Positions 32,786 through 45,500 of a DNA stretch of 64,000 nt are shown here, piece by piece. The notes beneath the pieces are model-generated. The model made no database searches and was not told the origin of the DNA. It saw only the letters and a list, made by a program, of their open reading frames with translations. This DNA comes from Lactifluus volemus (Eukaryota > Basidiomycota > Agaricomycetes > Russulales > Russulaceae): positions 1 to 64,000 of the forward strand of contig WTXI01000134.1 in NCBI GenBank assembly GCA_022376515.1, given 5' to 3'. The position numbers and the translations under genes were made by a program. Positions within the stretch are counted from its first letter, which is position 1. Every line of letters begins with the position of its first letter.

Positions 32786-35700
32786 ATGATCCAAAATTCG
32801 TATGTCACAGTCTCTCACACCTTATCGCTACTTGTCCTTACCTGAGCTGAGCAGCCCAGGTCCTCAAAGCTCCGGAGTAGGCTCCATCAATCGCGGCCAT
32901 GTCAGCGAGACGCAACAAATCTCGCTTCCCCTCCAAGTGACCCGTACGTGTCTTTATCATCCCACTCCGACTGTTACTAAAATTTTCTCCCGTTAGTCCT
33001 AAAAGCGCACAATCTTCCCCGTCTCAAGACCCTACTTGGAAGAAAGAGACGATTTTATGCTACTGTGAACCATGGGGAGAGAACATGGCAGACACAAGCT
33101 ATGCGGAGCGTGGCTCAACGTGCGGAATGGAACGAGAACGTGGACGCTTTGTGAATCTTGTCATATTTGTGTTCCTACGGATAGCTGAGTCTCCTGCAGC
33201 ACTGTACAACCATCCTCCAGTATCACCATATCTCTTTATGTGAAGAAGACTGTGGGGACGGACGTCCTTATTGGAAGTCAGGAGATTACCTGTGAACCCC
33301 GAAATGGTTCGCATATTTCTTGGAATTCTTAGTGACATTTCTGGCTGAACATCCTACACGAAGAATTTGACGTTGTTCTCGATCATGCTGGACATAATAC
33401 ATCGGAGCCCGCCACAGTATTCCTAACGATCGCCGTGTCAGCAAACACAGGTTCCTCTCTGGCTGGGGTAGTCAATACCTCGCACCCTACAACGACGGAT
33501 CCAGCTAGCACTGTTGCTACGCGTCCTAATGTCCTTTCCATTAAGAGGGATATCACTAGGCTGCCAACAGCAGGAGGCGCGACGGTGGAGTCACGTGACA
33601 GAATCCGTCATGCTCAGGAAGGTCTTGACAACATTGACACGATGAAGACGTGGAAGAATGCTGTGAATGCTGTGAAATGGGTAATGGGCGCTGTCAGTAA
33701 GATTGCAGAAGTATGCCCAGTATCGTTTTTGTTAATCCGTCCTGAGCTAACTTCCGCTGCTCAGCTGAACCCTTATGCAACACTAGCATGGAACATGCTC
33801 TCAAAGATCCCCGAGGTGCGTCTCCTTATCTTGTCCCAGGACGACATCTCACTGTTTCTTGTTCACCTTGCCGCCAGGTTTTGCTACAGCAAGTTCAGCG
33901 TGACGATAATGTCCAAACACTACTTGAGGCGATAGTCGATGCTTTTGAATTCGCGGAAGAGGCCGACCCGTTACGAGACATCAGGCCGGAGTCTAGGCAA
34001 GCAAAGATCCTAGAGGACATGCTGAGATGCGTCACCGAATGTGCCGAATTTATCACATCCTATGCGGAGGACGTTAACGTTGGTACGTCGTCTTGGTCTC
34101 GCTTGTTGGTCATTATAAACATGTGATTACAGGAAAGCGGGTTTTGAAGAATATCGTCGGCCCAGTTGATGAAAAAATTGAACAGCACCGCTCGAACCTC
34201 GTCCGACTCCGAGAAAGTTTCCTCGCTCGTGCTATTGTCATCGCCGAGGTTACTATGATAGAGGCTGGTGCGTAATTATCATAGTCACACGATCGTTGGA
34301 TGATCGATCTCATGGGGAACACAGAGCTGGACGCCAAAATCAGAGAATTGCCTTATAAAGGAGGCTGGCGATTCGGAGATGAGATGCGCTGTATTCCAGG
34401 CACACGCGAAGACTTCCTGGACCATATTGTCAAGTGGATCGAGAATCCAGAATCTAATCGTGGGCTCGTTCTATTTGGCCAGGCTGGCACGGGAAAGTCT
34501 TCGATTGCATATGAAATTGCACATCGTTTCCATGACAAATACCTCGGCTGTTACTTCGCCTTTCTGAGGAAAGAGCAGTCGAGAGATGAGGCTTATCAGC
34601 TGTTCACAACAATTGCACGGGATCTCTCCGATCGTAACCTTGCGTTCAAGCACGCCCTCGGCAGGGTAGTCAAGGATGAATCTTCCCTTCGCAATACCCG
34701 AAATTATCGTACACTTTTCGAATCTCTCCTTGTCGAACCGCTGAAGGACCTGTCGCTCCCTCTGCCGGTTCTTATCGTCATTGACGCATTGGATGAGAGC
34801 GGTGATGCAGTCGGACAAACTGGATTACACAAATTTCTCGCCGAACACCTTGCCGACCTCCCACGAGAGTTCCGCATACTCATCACTTCAAGACCAGAGG
34901 GTGGTATCGAACCTGCATTCACAGGAGCATCGTCTGTCGACACGCTCTACATGGATGACAGTGAACTGGCCGCCAAGACGGAGCAAGATATTCTGTTGTA
35001 TCTTCAGAAGAATCTGCCTCGGGACGTGTTCAAGGAGCATGGTGATGAACTAGCAAAGGCATCAGAGGGCTTGTTCCAGTGGGCAGCTGCTGCATCCGGA
35101 TTCATAAATGGCCCTCCTGCTAGTTTTGGGTTCAGCAAGAGAAAGTGTGTACAGCGCCTGTTAGGACACTCTCGAGATGACAGTGGAGAAGATCCGTTGG
35201 ACAAATTATACAAAGAAATTCTCGAAGGGTACTTCGAACCTCAAGAAGCTCAGATTCTATTTCGTTCCGTCATGGGACAGCTTCTTGCTGCAACCGAACC
35301 GCTCTCGATAGATTCCTTAATCACCTTGCGTCGGCATGCCCCCATCGATGACGCCGAGGATTCTGATCCTGTTGTTGAAATGCTCCGTCACCTTGGCTCA
35401 CTGCTGAGTCACGTGACTTCATCCGACCATACGCGTCCCATCGTTCCTCTCCACACATCATTCCGCGACTTTCTGACGAGCAAGAAGAATGGCATGTTCT
35501 ATGTGGACCTTGATGGTGCTCATCGTGAATTGGCACATTCCTGCGTTAGCTTGATGCTCGTCAAGCTCAAGTTTAACATTTGCGAGCTCGAGTCATCATA
35601 CCTTGCGAACAGCGATGTCCCAGACCTTAACTCTCGAATTTGCAAACACATTCCACCTGCTCTATCGTATGCCTGCATTTTCTGGGACAATCACTTAGGA

Positions 35701-38257
35701 CATGTTGATTTCGAGCAAGACCTCTTCGCGAAACTTCGGTCCCTGTTCGAGACAAAGTTTCTGTTTTGGCTTGAAGTGCTTAGCATCAAGTGCAAAGTGA
35801 GGGTTGCTCTTCCAGCATTGTCTTCTCTGACGACATGGCTACGGTCTGGCAAGAGTGAGGTATGTACATCCCATACTTGAAAATGACATTTACTGACGAT
35901 GACGTCATGATACAATTACAACAGGCGTCTCAAAATGCGGAACATTTGATGGCAATTGTGAATGATGGCACCGCATTTGTGCGGTACTTTGGGATGCCTA
36001 TTGCAAGGAGCGCACCGCATATCTATATTTCTGCCCTACCATTCGCTCCGTCCTCATCCTACATCGCCAAGCGTTACCTTCATCTATTCCCTCGTACGCT
36101 GTGCTTGGAGCGCGGGCAGTTGTCTCATTGGCCTGCGTTGGAGATGACGATTCGGGCACATGAAGAATCAATCGACTCTGTTGCGTTCTCACCAGATGGG
36201 CAGCGCATTGCCTCAGGCTCACGGGATTCCACGATTCGGGTGTGGGATGCCACGACCGGGGAGCTTGTACCAGGCCCGTTTACTGGACACACTGGCAAAA
36301 TCGAGTCGGTTGCATTCTCTCCTGGAGGGAAGCACATCGCCTCGGGCTCGAGGGATGGTACGATTCGGGTGTGGGATGCTGCAACAGGAGAGATCTTCGC
36401 AGGCCCGTTCACTCGTCACGCAGGTCAGGTCTATTCTGTGGCATACTCGCCGGATGGGGAGCGCATCGCCTCGGCCTTGCAAGATGGCACCATTTGCGTA
36501 TGGGATGTTGCAAAAGGAATCGTCGTGGCAGGGCCATTTACTGGACATACTGCATGGGTCGGTTGTGTTGCATTCTCGCCGGACGGGAAGCGCATCGCAT
36601 CATCCTCGGGAGATTGCACAATTCGGGTGTGGGATGCCGCCACTGGAGAGGTTGTAGCAGGCCCGTTCGCTAGACACACGGATGATGCCTACGTGGTTGC
36701 TTTCTCACCAAACGGGCAGCTCATCGCCTCGGCCTCGACAGATTGCATGGTTCACGTATGGGATGCTGAGACAGGAGAAGTCATAGTAGGACCATTTATT
36801 GGACACACCGACCGCGTCTACTCTGTTGCATTTTCCCCAGATGGGCAGCTCATTGCCTCTGCCTCCTTCGATTATACGATTCGTGTGTGGGATTCCGCGA
36901 CAGGAAACGTTGTAGCAGGACCGTTTATTGGACACACCAATCCTGTCACTTCTGTTGCATTCTCTCCCGACGGACACGCATCACATCGGCCTCGTTCGAT
37001 CGCACAGTTCGTGTGTGGGGCGCCACAGCAGACATCGTAGTCGACTCTCTTCCTGGTCACACCAATCGGGTCTATGCTGTTGCATTCTCACCGGATGGCC
37101 GGCGCGTTGCGTCAGCCTCATTCGATCATACAATTTGCGTGTGGGATACAACAACAGGGCAAGTCGCGTCGGGCCCATTTACTGGACACACCGGTCGGGT
37201 TTATTCGGTTGCATTCTCACCAGATGGGCAGCAAATTGCCTCAGCCTCGGCGGATCGCACGATTCGTGTGTGGGATGCTGTAACAGGAGAGATGGTAGTA
37301 GGCCCGTTTACTGGACACACCGATGAGATCAATTCTGTTGCATTCTCGCCAGACGGGCGGCGTATTGCCTCAGCTTCGGATGACGACACCATTCACATCT
37401 GGGATGCCACCACAGGAGTGGTCGTTGTGGGCCCATTTTATGGACACACCGATCTAGTTTTTTCCGTTGCATTCTCGCCGGACGGGAAGCGTATTGTATC
37501 GGCCTCTGCAGATGGCACGATTCGTGTGTGGGATGCTGAAAATGGAGAGGCCAAAGGAGACGCATTTACTGGACACACTGAGCTGGTCAGATCTGTTGCA
37601 TTTTCTCCAGATGGGATGCAAATCGCTTCGGCCTCGAAAGATTGCACGATTCGCGTATGGGATGCTGCAACAGGAGAGGTCATGGTAACACCATTCACAG
37701 GACATACAGATGAGGTCGGCTCTGTTGCTTTCTCGCCCGATGGGCAACGTATCGCCTCAGCCTCAAACGATCGCACGATTCGCGTGTGGAATTCTGCCAC
37801 AGGAGAGGCCATCGGATGCCCATTTACAGGCCATACGGGTCGGGTGTTTTGTGTTGCATTCTCAACAGACGGGCGGTACATTGCTTCGGCCTCGGAAGAT
37901 AACACGATTCGCCTATGGGATGCTCCAACAGTAGCAAAGCCGCTTCCTGGATACACCGAATCGGTCGACTCTGTTGTAGTGTCGTCGGACATTACGGGCC
38001 GGACCTCACACAATCACACGGTTTGTGCCAAAACAGAATATATTGGGAAGGACGACATTATGAACAAATTTCTAATTAATAGTGATGGGTGGATGTGTGG
38101 GGAAAAGGGAGAACTTCTTTTGTGGATTCCCTAGGTTCACCGACCATATTTTCATAGGTCCAACACTGTTTGGATAGCAGGCAGATACGAAACTTGGCTT
38201 GAACTGGAAAAACTTGTACATGGATCAGATTGGGCTACAGTACATCACGATGTCTAA
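32786..38257 (+). pseudogene. NLR-like C2-NACHT-WD40 gene, array copy 2, broken
   Basis: The ten-exon layout of copy 1 is kept (exon 1 at 32786-32799; NACHT exon with GQAGTGKSS and VLIVIDALDES). Inside WD repeat 7 one A is missing near 36976 compared with copies 1, 3 and 4 (GACGGACACGCATC against GACGGACAACGCATC), which shifts the frame. The downstream repeats are open in another frame. At 38132-38134 a CAG codon has become TAG (after ELLLWIP), which would remove the conserved tail. Two lesions and a LINE in the promoter region point to a dead gene. A truncated receptor of about 1090 residues remains possible. Confidence 0.8.
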
Positions 38258-39625
38258 ATAGCGTCGGTTGCAGTTATTTTTTTATTTCAAAATCCCTGTA
38301 CTCACGAGACTGTACCTGTTACTATTACTATGATCTAGTGGCTGACCTGTTTATATATCACTCTCTGCGTGATTGTCTAAGGCGCTCTCAGACTTGCTCG
38401 CGCTGGCCCACCTTTTACCATGAACTACACCTCTAGGGGCCGCCTACCCCTGGAGCTGCGTCTGAGATGACGCTGACGACCATTCCAGGTACAGAGCACC
38501 GAGAATTTGTAGGAGGTATGATAAGTGTACTCGGGAGCAAGTGGAGTAGCATCATGTACGCGAAGATGAGCACCTGGTGCTAGGTTGTTTGCGTGGCTTG
38601 TACGCAGCCAGGAACATGAGATACACGTCGTTCTTCTTGAGCATGTAAAGCTGCTGCAAGTCTTCGACGCAATAAGTCATTCTTACTCCTGTTGGGCCAC
38701 GAAAGAGATAGAGCACCTCGATTTCCTCGGCATCGCCGTCACGTCGGCCCTTGCTGGGCGCACTTCAAGTTTGACTGCGGGGCCAGACGGAGTGCGTCAT
38801 CGTGTTGAGACGGGCCGGTAGCGCGGGAACATTCCCGGGCAGTACGGACAGTGTCACGGACCGGATCTAACCGGTCCAAGCGTACAATGTAGATATTCGT
38901 AGATAATTGATTAATACATTCTTTACCATTGTGCACGCTCCCTATTCTCTCAGAAAGGACAATGATGGCATTATGTTTATTGTACATCTATTGTATGAGG
39001 CCCTAGGCCAATGCACGCTCCTTCTATGTATTTAAAGGACATTTCCCAGCTGCTATCACTTCAGTCTCTTACACATCGACTGAAGTGAGTATTACGATTA
39101 CATCATCTTTTACCTTATTTGGACTCACGCGACTTTTACTTAGCGCTATCTTATCTAGGTAAATTATGATTATGAAATACAGTCTCTTACACATCGACTG
39201 AACGCTATCTTATCTAGCGTTATCTAATCTACCTCAGCCGCTGCTTTTCATCACATCGTAACGAGTCTCTAGCTAAAAATCATAAACCAGCTCTGGAATA
39301 TTCAGAGAATTCTGATGGTAGTTCCGTAACATAATTCGTCTTCCCTTTTTGGGGTGGGACCTTAGTTTCCGTCATCAGTGATCGCGTGAGCAGAGATTTT
39401 GACCCAGTCAACTGGCAGCCGCATCTTAAGCACCTTATATCAAAGGCCACCTAACATAACGCCCTCTTGTGGGGACATGAACTCCAGGTAGTGACTCATG
39501 AACGAGAAGGCGGTGATTGGCATGGCGGCCAACTATGATTGAACGTATTGAACTTCGAAACTGAGCGGTGAGTTGTGAAGGTGGGAAATCGGTAAAAGAG
39601 ACATTTTTTCATGGCCTGACTCGGA
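38258..39625. other. conserved 3' segment of unit 2
   Basis: It matches 25355-26260 closely, except that the solo LTR at 38803-39253 interrupts it. It ends near 39625 in a junction with block X. Confidence 0.6.
38803..39253. mobile_element. 451-bp solo LTR, Copia-like ends
   Basis: The interval begins TGTTGAGACGGG and ends CTTTTCATCA and is flanked by CATCG at 38798-38802 and 39254-39258. Units 1 and 3 have the continuous empty site. A TATTTAAAGG promoter-like word lies near 39029. The word CAGTCTCTTACACATCGACTG appears twice, near 39060 and near 39180. TGTTGA starts are common in Copia LTRs, but the superfamily is a guess. Confidence 0.85.
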
Positions 39626-41588
39626 CTGAGTCATCGGCGTCCAGAAACAGAGCGAGGTGCCTTGCGCATGGCACGCCCGCAGTCAGCTCTGGGAGGTGGG
39701 ATGTTTTTGGGCCCGGGTAGTCTCATCCGAGGTGTGAAAGGGTCGCTTGCATCCGGTCTCGTTGATTTCTCAAGAGCATCGGGATAGGAGATGCGGAGAT
39801 GATAGGCAGCAAGGAAGGTTCGAGTCGGAGTGCGGGGAGTACATTGGTGTGGCCATGGATTCGCGATCTGTTACATGGGACAAGGAATCAGTGATTAGGG
39901 AGATCACGGGAGGAGTGTCCCTACAGCAGTGCTCGCATATGTCGGGAGGGTCATAATGTATTCCTGAGTGGAGATGCTGCAATGCAACGGAGGGTGCCTT
40001 TTGGTTGTCTGGAATTGGCAGTACTTGAATGGCAAGTGGAGGTTTTGATGGGGGAGGAACGAGTGCGGGAAGATGAAACGATGGAGGATGATATCAAAGA
40101 GGACAATGTGACAGATGATTCACTGCTATAAGTCAAGTCACTGCCTTCGATAATAGCCGTCCTCCACCGATCGACATCACTATAAGAAATCCCGGACTTG
40201 TTCTCGGAATAGGGTACAACAACGCCGTCATATCTAGAAGGAGAGGCATACACGTGAGCGTGACGCTGCGCTTCCTTTGAAGAGATGGACTTGGTCTCTT
40301 TTCTCTATTTTGAGAGGGCAAAGGGCTTCTTTGACGAGTATGAGAAGATTTGAATAAGCCAAACTCAAAGACGGTGCTGAAGTCTGACTTGCTGCTGTGA
40401 CTAAGAGATGTTAGATTAGAGACACTTACCATTCGGTATATTGAGCCCTCTCCAATGTTCCTTGTGAGCTACATGCCCCATCGGGTGATTATTGACCCTA
40501 AGGAAAAGGCACACGCGTACTTGACGTTGGCCGTAGTTTGCTGGAGTAGTTGAATATGTGAAAAAGCTCGGGCGGGTGCTGCACCGGTACGTAATGGCAT
40601 ATATGAGAGGAGAGTGGCCAGGAACACCGCCGACCCGATGAAAGCGACATGGTACAGTATCGGGCAGCGTATCCAGAGGATGTAAGATTAGCGCTGTGCT
40701 CGGCCCGGCAAAAAACTGTGAGCCGGTCGAAGCCCAAAGCCCTTGCATGTCGTGCAACCGGAGGCCATCAGTTTTAAGATGGACGGGCATGTGCTCGAAT
40801 GGCAGAAGTGGAAGATGCACATTGGTGGATTATTCGTAACAGTTTCCTAACGATCTACATCTGCTGATTTGTTCCTCTGAATGGTGCCCATAAATGTAGA
40901 CTTGAGCCATCGTGAAGGAATTGCGCTCTCGCATTCACATACAATGACGATGGAGTCTTGTGCCCGTTATTTTACTGTCTCTCGCTCACAGTGATGATGG
41001 TGCCCTGCGGCGCACCCAAGTATCCTCATCCATGAAAGTTTTGCTTTTGATAGGTGACCAATGGAAGGACTAGAGAAAGAAGCTGATATAGACAAAATGA
41101 CGCTCAATTAGAGTATAACATTCTACTGCGATCTTACTCTACCCGCCTCCCACCATCATATAATGCACCTCTCACCTCGCATCCGTGGCAGTTGTACCAG
41201 TGTGGCGGAGAGCGGTACGTGAGTCCCACTCTCCACGATTCCTTGTATTTATCCGAGATAAAAGAGGTTCAAAAGGGTCCGAGATCAAACAAATCTATTG
41301 CGAAATGAGGAGTGTACTCTCGGAAAACATCGAATGGTCGGGCAAGTCAGGAAATCTGAGGAAGGAAAAAAATATTGCGTAAGCTTTTGATGGTTCCTGC
41401 AAGGCACGACGATTATAGCCCGCCAGCCAGACCCCGTGAACCCCAGCCCTGCCCCCGTTCTTCTTGCTCAGGCTGCCAACACGACACGCAAGCCGCGACT
41501 GCCACAGCACCTAGCTCGGGGCTCGAGTGCCGCGGCCGCGGTGCAGCTCCCTCTCCACGCTCACGCTCACCACGCTTCTCCCCGCTAC
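39626..41588. repeat. block X: 2-kb segment duplicated at about 52.0-54.1 kb
   Basis: It begins with about 150 bases of the N-terminal part of minus-strand gene B (see 63458-64000), truncated and diverged. It continues with sequence shared almost base for base with 52207-54058. A minus-strand frame near 39990-40270 (HAHVYASPSRYDGVVVPY) keeps similar residues in both copies but is interrupted by indels here. GC-rich sequence with a GCGGCCGC word precedes the junction to the family A remnant at 41589. Confidence 0.65.
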
Positions 41589-42269
41589 CACACTCGTCGA
41601 TAAGACAACTCGAACGGAAGTACCCTACCTGTATTGGGAAGCAGTGTAAAGTTCAATTTCGAACCTAGCTCGCTCGTCTAGCCATGATTGAATGTTCCTC
41701 CTCAGCGTGAATCCTCACCTCAGAACTCCTGATGTCTCTCGTGCCTCCACTCCTGTAAGCAACGCGGAGACATTCGATCCTTCTCATCCATCAGTGACTC
41801 CGGGAAACTCGATCCTTCTCCCCATAGGCAAAGTTCCGAGCTACTTAGATGCCGCCCTCAAAGCCCTCGCCTTGCACACGGAAGCGCGCACCTCGTTCAT
41901 CACGTCCGTATCTATTCTCCTCACTTCGAAGACAATGTATCAACGTGGCATATTCGGTGACTGTTAAGATATTGGCTACCGGATCTGCTAAAGCACGAGT
42001 ACGTCGCGCTCCGCTTCCTCCCACAGGAGTCGTACGAGTAAGCTGCGCCGATGGTCGTCTGTCCCACGCCTGACGTGGTCACACACGTGTTCATGCTCTT
42101 CTGTGGTGTAGCCTCCGCCGACGTTGAACTTTGGCAATCGGCGAGCGCACTTACGTCCGCGGTAGACGATACAACATCCTGGACGGAGGTTGTCGGAATC
42201 GACGCAGCGTGTGGGCATGATCTGAGGTTGTTCCGTGTGCTGGAGTAGGGTGGAATTGAGATCGAGTGA
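41589..42269 (+). pseudogene. family A pseudogene, C-terminal part only, unit 3
   Basis: Homology to 17867-19152 starts abruptly at the codons for TLVDKTT. The ubiquitin-like module and the KPVIYLYPP motif are absent, replaced by block X sequence. The last three exons are recognisable, but CAA is changed to TAA near 42040 and TGG to TAG near 42246, where the intact gene has VLEWGG. It is a fragment with two nonsense changes. Confidence 0.82.
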
Positions 42270-42599
42270 GGGCGATGCCATTTGCGGGAGTGATGATAGA
42301 TGGGTAAAGTACTGATACGCAAGGGCTTTGATTTTTGCTGTCGTTAACGCCCATGATTCTCAGTCTTGGTAACATGAGACGACACCGACAATGACATTTT
42401 GTGAATCTGCGCATAAAGTTGGCGGGCCTACACTGTTGATGTTGTGTGCTGTTTGTTCTCAGCGCCCTAAGTCGAAACGTGGGGTGTGTGCTAGTATCTC
42501 ATATCCATCTCATCTCTCCTACCCTACCCTACTCTTCGCTTCCTTCATACCTATATTTCAGTCTTCGAAGCACATTTCAATACCTAAGAACATACCCAC

Positions 42600-45500
42600 A
42601 TGATCCAAAATTCGTATGTCACAGTCTCTCACACCTTATCGCTAATTGTCCTTACCTGAGCTGAGCAGCCCAGGTCCTCAAAGCTCCGGAGTAGGCTCCA
42701 TCAATCGCGGCCATGTCAGCGAGACACAACAAATCTCGCTTCCCCTCCAAGTGACCCGTACGTGTCTTTATCATCCCACTCCGACTGTTACTAGAATTTT
42801 CTCCCGTTAGTCCTAAAAGCGCACAATCTTCCCCGTCTCAAGACCCTACTTGGAAGAAAGAGACGATTTTATGCTACTGTGAACCATGGGGAGAGATCGT
42901 GGCAGACACAAGCTGTGCGGAGCGTGGCTCAACGTGTGGAATGGAACGAGAACGTCGACGCTTTGTGAGTCTTGTCATATTTCTGTTCCTACGGATAGCT
43001 GAGTCTCCTGCAGCACTGTACAACCATCCTCCAATATCACCATATCTCTTTATGTGAAGAAGACTGTGGGGACGGACGTCCTTATTGGAAGGCAGGAGAT
43101 TACCTGTGAACCCCGACATGGTTCGCATGTTTCTTGGAATTCTTAGTGATATTTCTGGCTGAACATGCTACACGAAGAACTTGACGTTGTTCTCGGTCAT
43201 GCTGGACATAATACATCGGAGCCAGCCACAGTATTCCTAACGATCGCCGTGTCAGCAAACACAGGTTCCTCTCTGACTGGGGTAGTCAATGCCCCGAACC
43301 CTACAACGGCGGATCCGGCTAGCCCTGTTACTACGCGTCCTAATGTCCTTTCCATTAAGAGGGATATCACTGGGCTGCCAACAGCAGGAGGCCCGACGGC
43401 GGAGTCACGTGACAGAATCCGTCATGCTCAGGAAGCTCTTGACAACATTGACACGATGAAGACGTGGAATAATGCTGTCAATGCTGTGAAATGGGTGATG
43501 GACACTGTCGGTAAAATTGCAGAAGTATGCCCAGTATCGTTTTTGTTAATCCGTCCTGATCTAACGTCCACTGCTCAGCTGAACCCTTATGCAGCAGTAG
43601 CATGGAACATGCTCTCAAAGATCCCCGAGGTGCGTCTCCTTGTCTTGTCCCAGGTCGATCTTTGTTCATTTTCCCGCCAGGTTTTGCTACAGCAAGTTCA
43701 GCGTGACGATAACGTCCAAACGCTACTTGAGGCGATAGTCGATGCGTTTAAATTCGCGGAAGAGGCCGACCCGTTACGAGACATCAGGCCGGAGTCTAGG
43801 CAAGCAAAGATCCTAGAGGAGATGCTGAGATGCGTCACCGAATGTGCCGAATTTATCACATCGTATGCGGAGGACGTTAATGTTGGTACGTCGTCTTGGT
43901 CTGTCTTGTTGATCATTATAAACATGTGATTACAGGAAGACGGGTTTTGAAGAATATCGTCGGCCCAGTTGATGAAAAAATTGAACAGCACCGCTCGAAC
44001 CTCGTCCGACTGCGAGAAACTTTCCTCGCCCAAGCTACTGTCATCACCGAGGTCACTGTGATAGAGGCTGGTGCGTAATTGTTAGTCACACGATCGTTGG
44101 ATGATCGATCTCACAAGAGGAACACAGAACTCGGTGCAATCATCAGAGAATTGCCTTATAAAGGAGGCTGGCGATTCGGAGATGAGATGCGCTGTATTCC
44201 AGGCACACGCGAAGACTTCCTGGACCATATTGTCAAGTGGATCGAGAATCCGGAATCAAATCGTGGGCTCGTTCTCTTTGGCCAGGCTGGCACGGGAAAG
44301 TCTTCGATTGCATATGAAATTGCACATCGTTTCGATGACAAATATCTCGGCTGTTACTTCGCCTTTCTGAGGAAAGAGCAGTCGAAAGACGAGGCATATC
44401 AGCTGTTCACGACAATTGCCCGGGATCTCTCTGATCGCAATCTTGCGTTCAAGCACGCCCTCGGGAAGGTCGTCAAGGATAAATCTTCCCTTCGCAATAC
44501 CCGAAATTATCGAAAACTTTTCGAATCCCTCCTTGTTGAACCGCTGAAGAACCTGTCGCTCCCTGTACCGGTTCTTATCATCATTGACGCATTGGATGAG
44601 AGTGGAGATGCAGTCGGACAAACTGGATTACACACCTTTCTCGCGGAACACCTTGCCGACCTCCCGCAAGAGTTCCGCATACTCATCACATCAAGACCAG
44701 AGGGTGGTATCGAACCTGCATTCACAGGAGCATCGTCTGTCGACACGCTCTACATGGATGACAGTGAACTGGCCGCCAAGACGGAGCAAGATATTCTGTT
44801 GTATCTTCAGAAGAATCTACCTCGGGACGTGTTCAAGGAGCATGGTGCTGAACTAGCAAAGGCGGCAGAGGGCTTGTTCCAGTGGGCAGCTGCTGCATCC
44901 GGGTTCATAAATGGCCCTCCTGCCAGTTTTGGCTTCAGCAAGAGAAAGTGTGTTCAGCGCCTGTTAGGACACTTCCGAGATCTCAGTGGAGAAGATCCGT
45001 TGGACAAATTATACAAGGAAATTCTGGAGGGGTACTTCGGACCGCAAGAAGCTCAGATTCTATTTCGTTCCGTCATGGGACAGCTTTTCGCCGCATTCGA
45101 ACCGCTCTCGATAGATTCCTTAATCGCCTTGCGTCGGCATGCCCCCATCGATGACCCCGAGGATGATCCTGTTCTTGAAATGCTCCGTCACCTCGGCTCA
45201 CTGCTGAGTCACGTGACTTCATCCGATCACACGCGTCCAATCGTTCCTCTCCATACATCATTCCGCGACTTTCTGACGAGCAAGAAGAACGACATGTTTT
45301 ATGTGGATCTTGACGGCGCCCATCGTGAATTGGCACATTCCTGCGTTAGCTTGATGCTCGTCAAGCTCAAGTTTAACATTTGCGAACTCGAGTCGTCATA
45401 CCTTGCGAACAGTGATGTCCCAGACCTTAACTCTCGAATTTGCAAACACATTCCATCTGCTCTATCGTATGCCTGCATTTTCTGGGATAATCACTTAGGA

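Noticed and set aside
32802..32996. A start at ATG 32802 for NLR copy 2 (frame MSQSLTPYRYLSLPELSSPG)
   Set aside because: In copies 1, 3 and 4 the same frame has a stop (CGCTAA). GTATGT...GAGCAG there is a standard 55-base intron, so the short exon ending AATTC upstream is the better start for all copies.
40416..40820. 134-codon minus-strand frame in block X and its 121-codon match at 52866-53231
   Set aside because: The two frames differ by several indels and show no domain. An antisense frame is equally open, so no gene can be supported.
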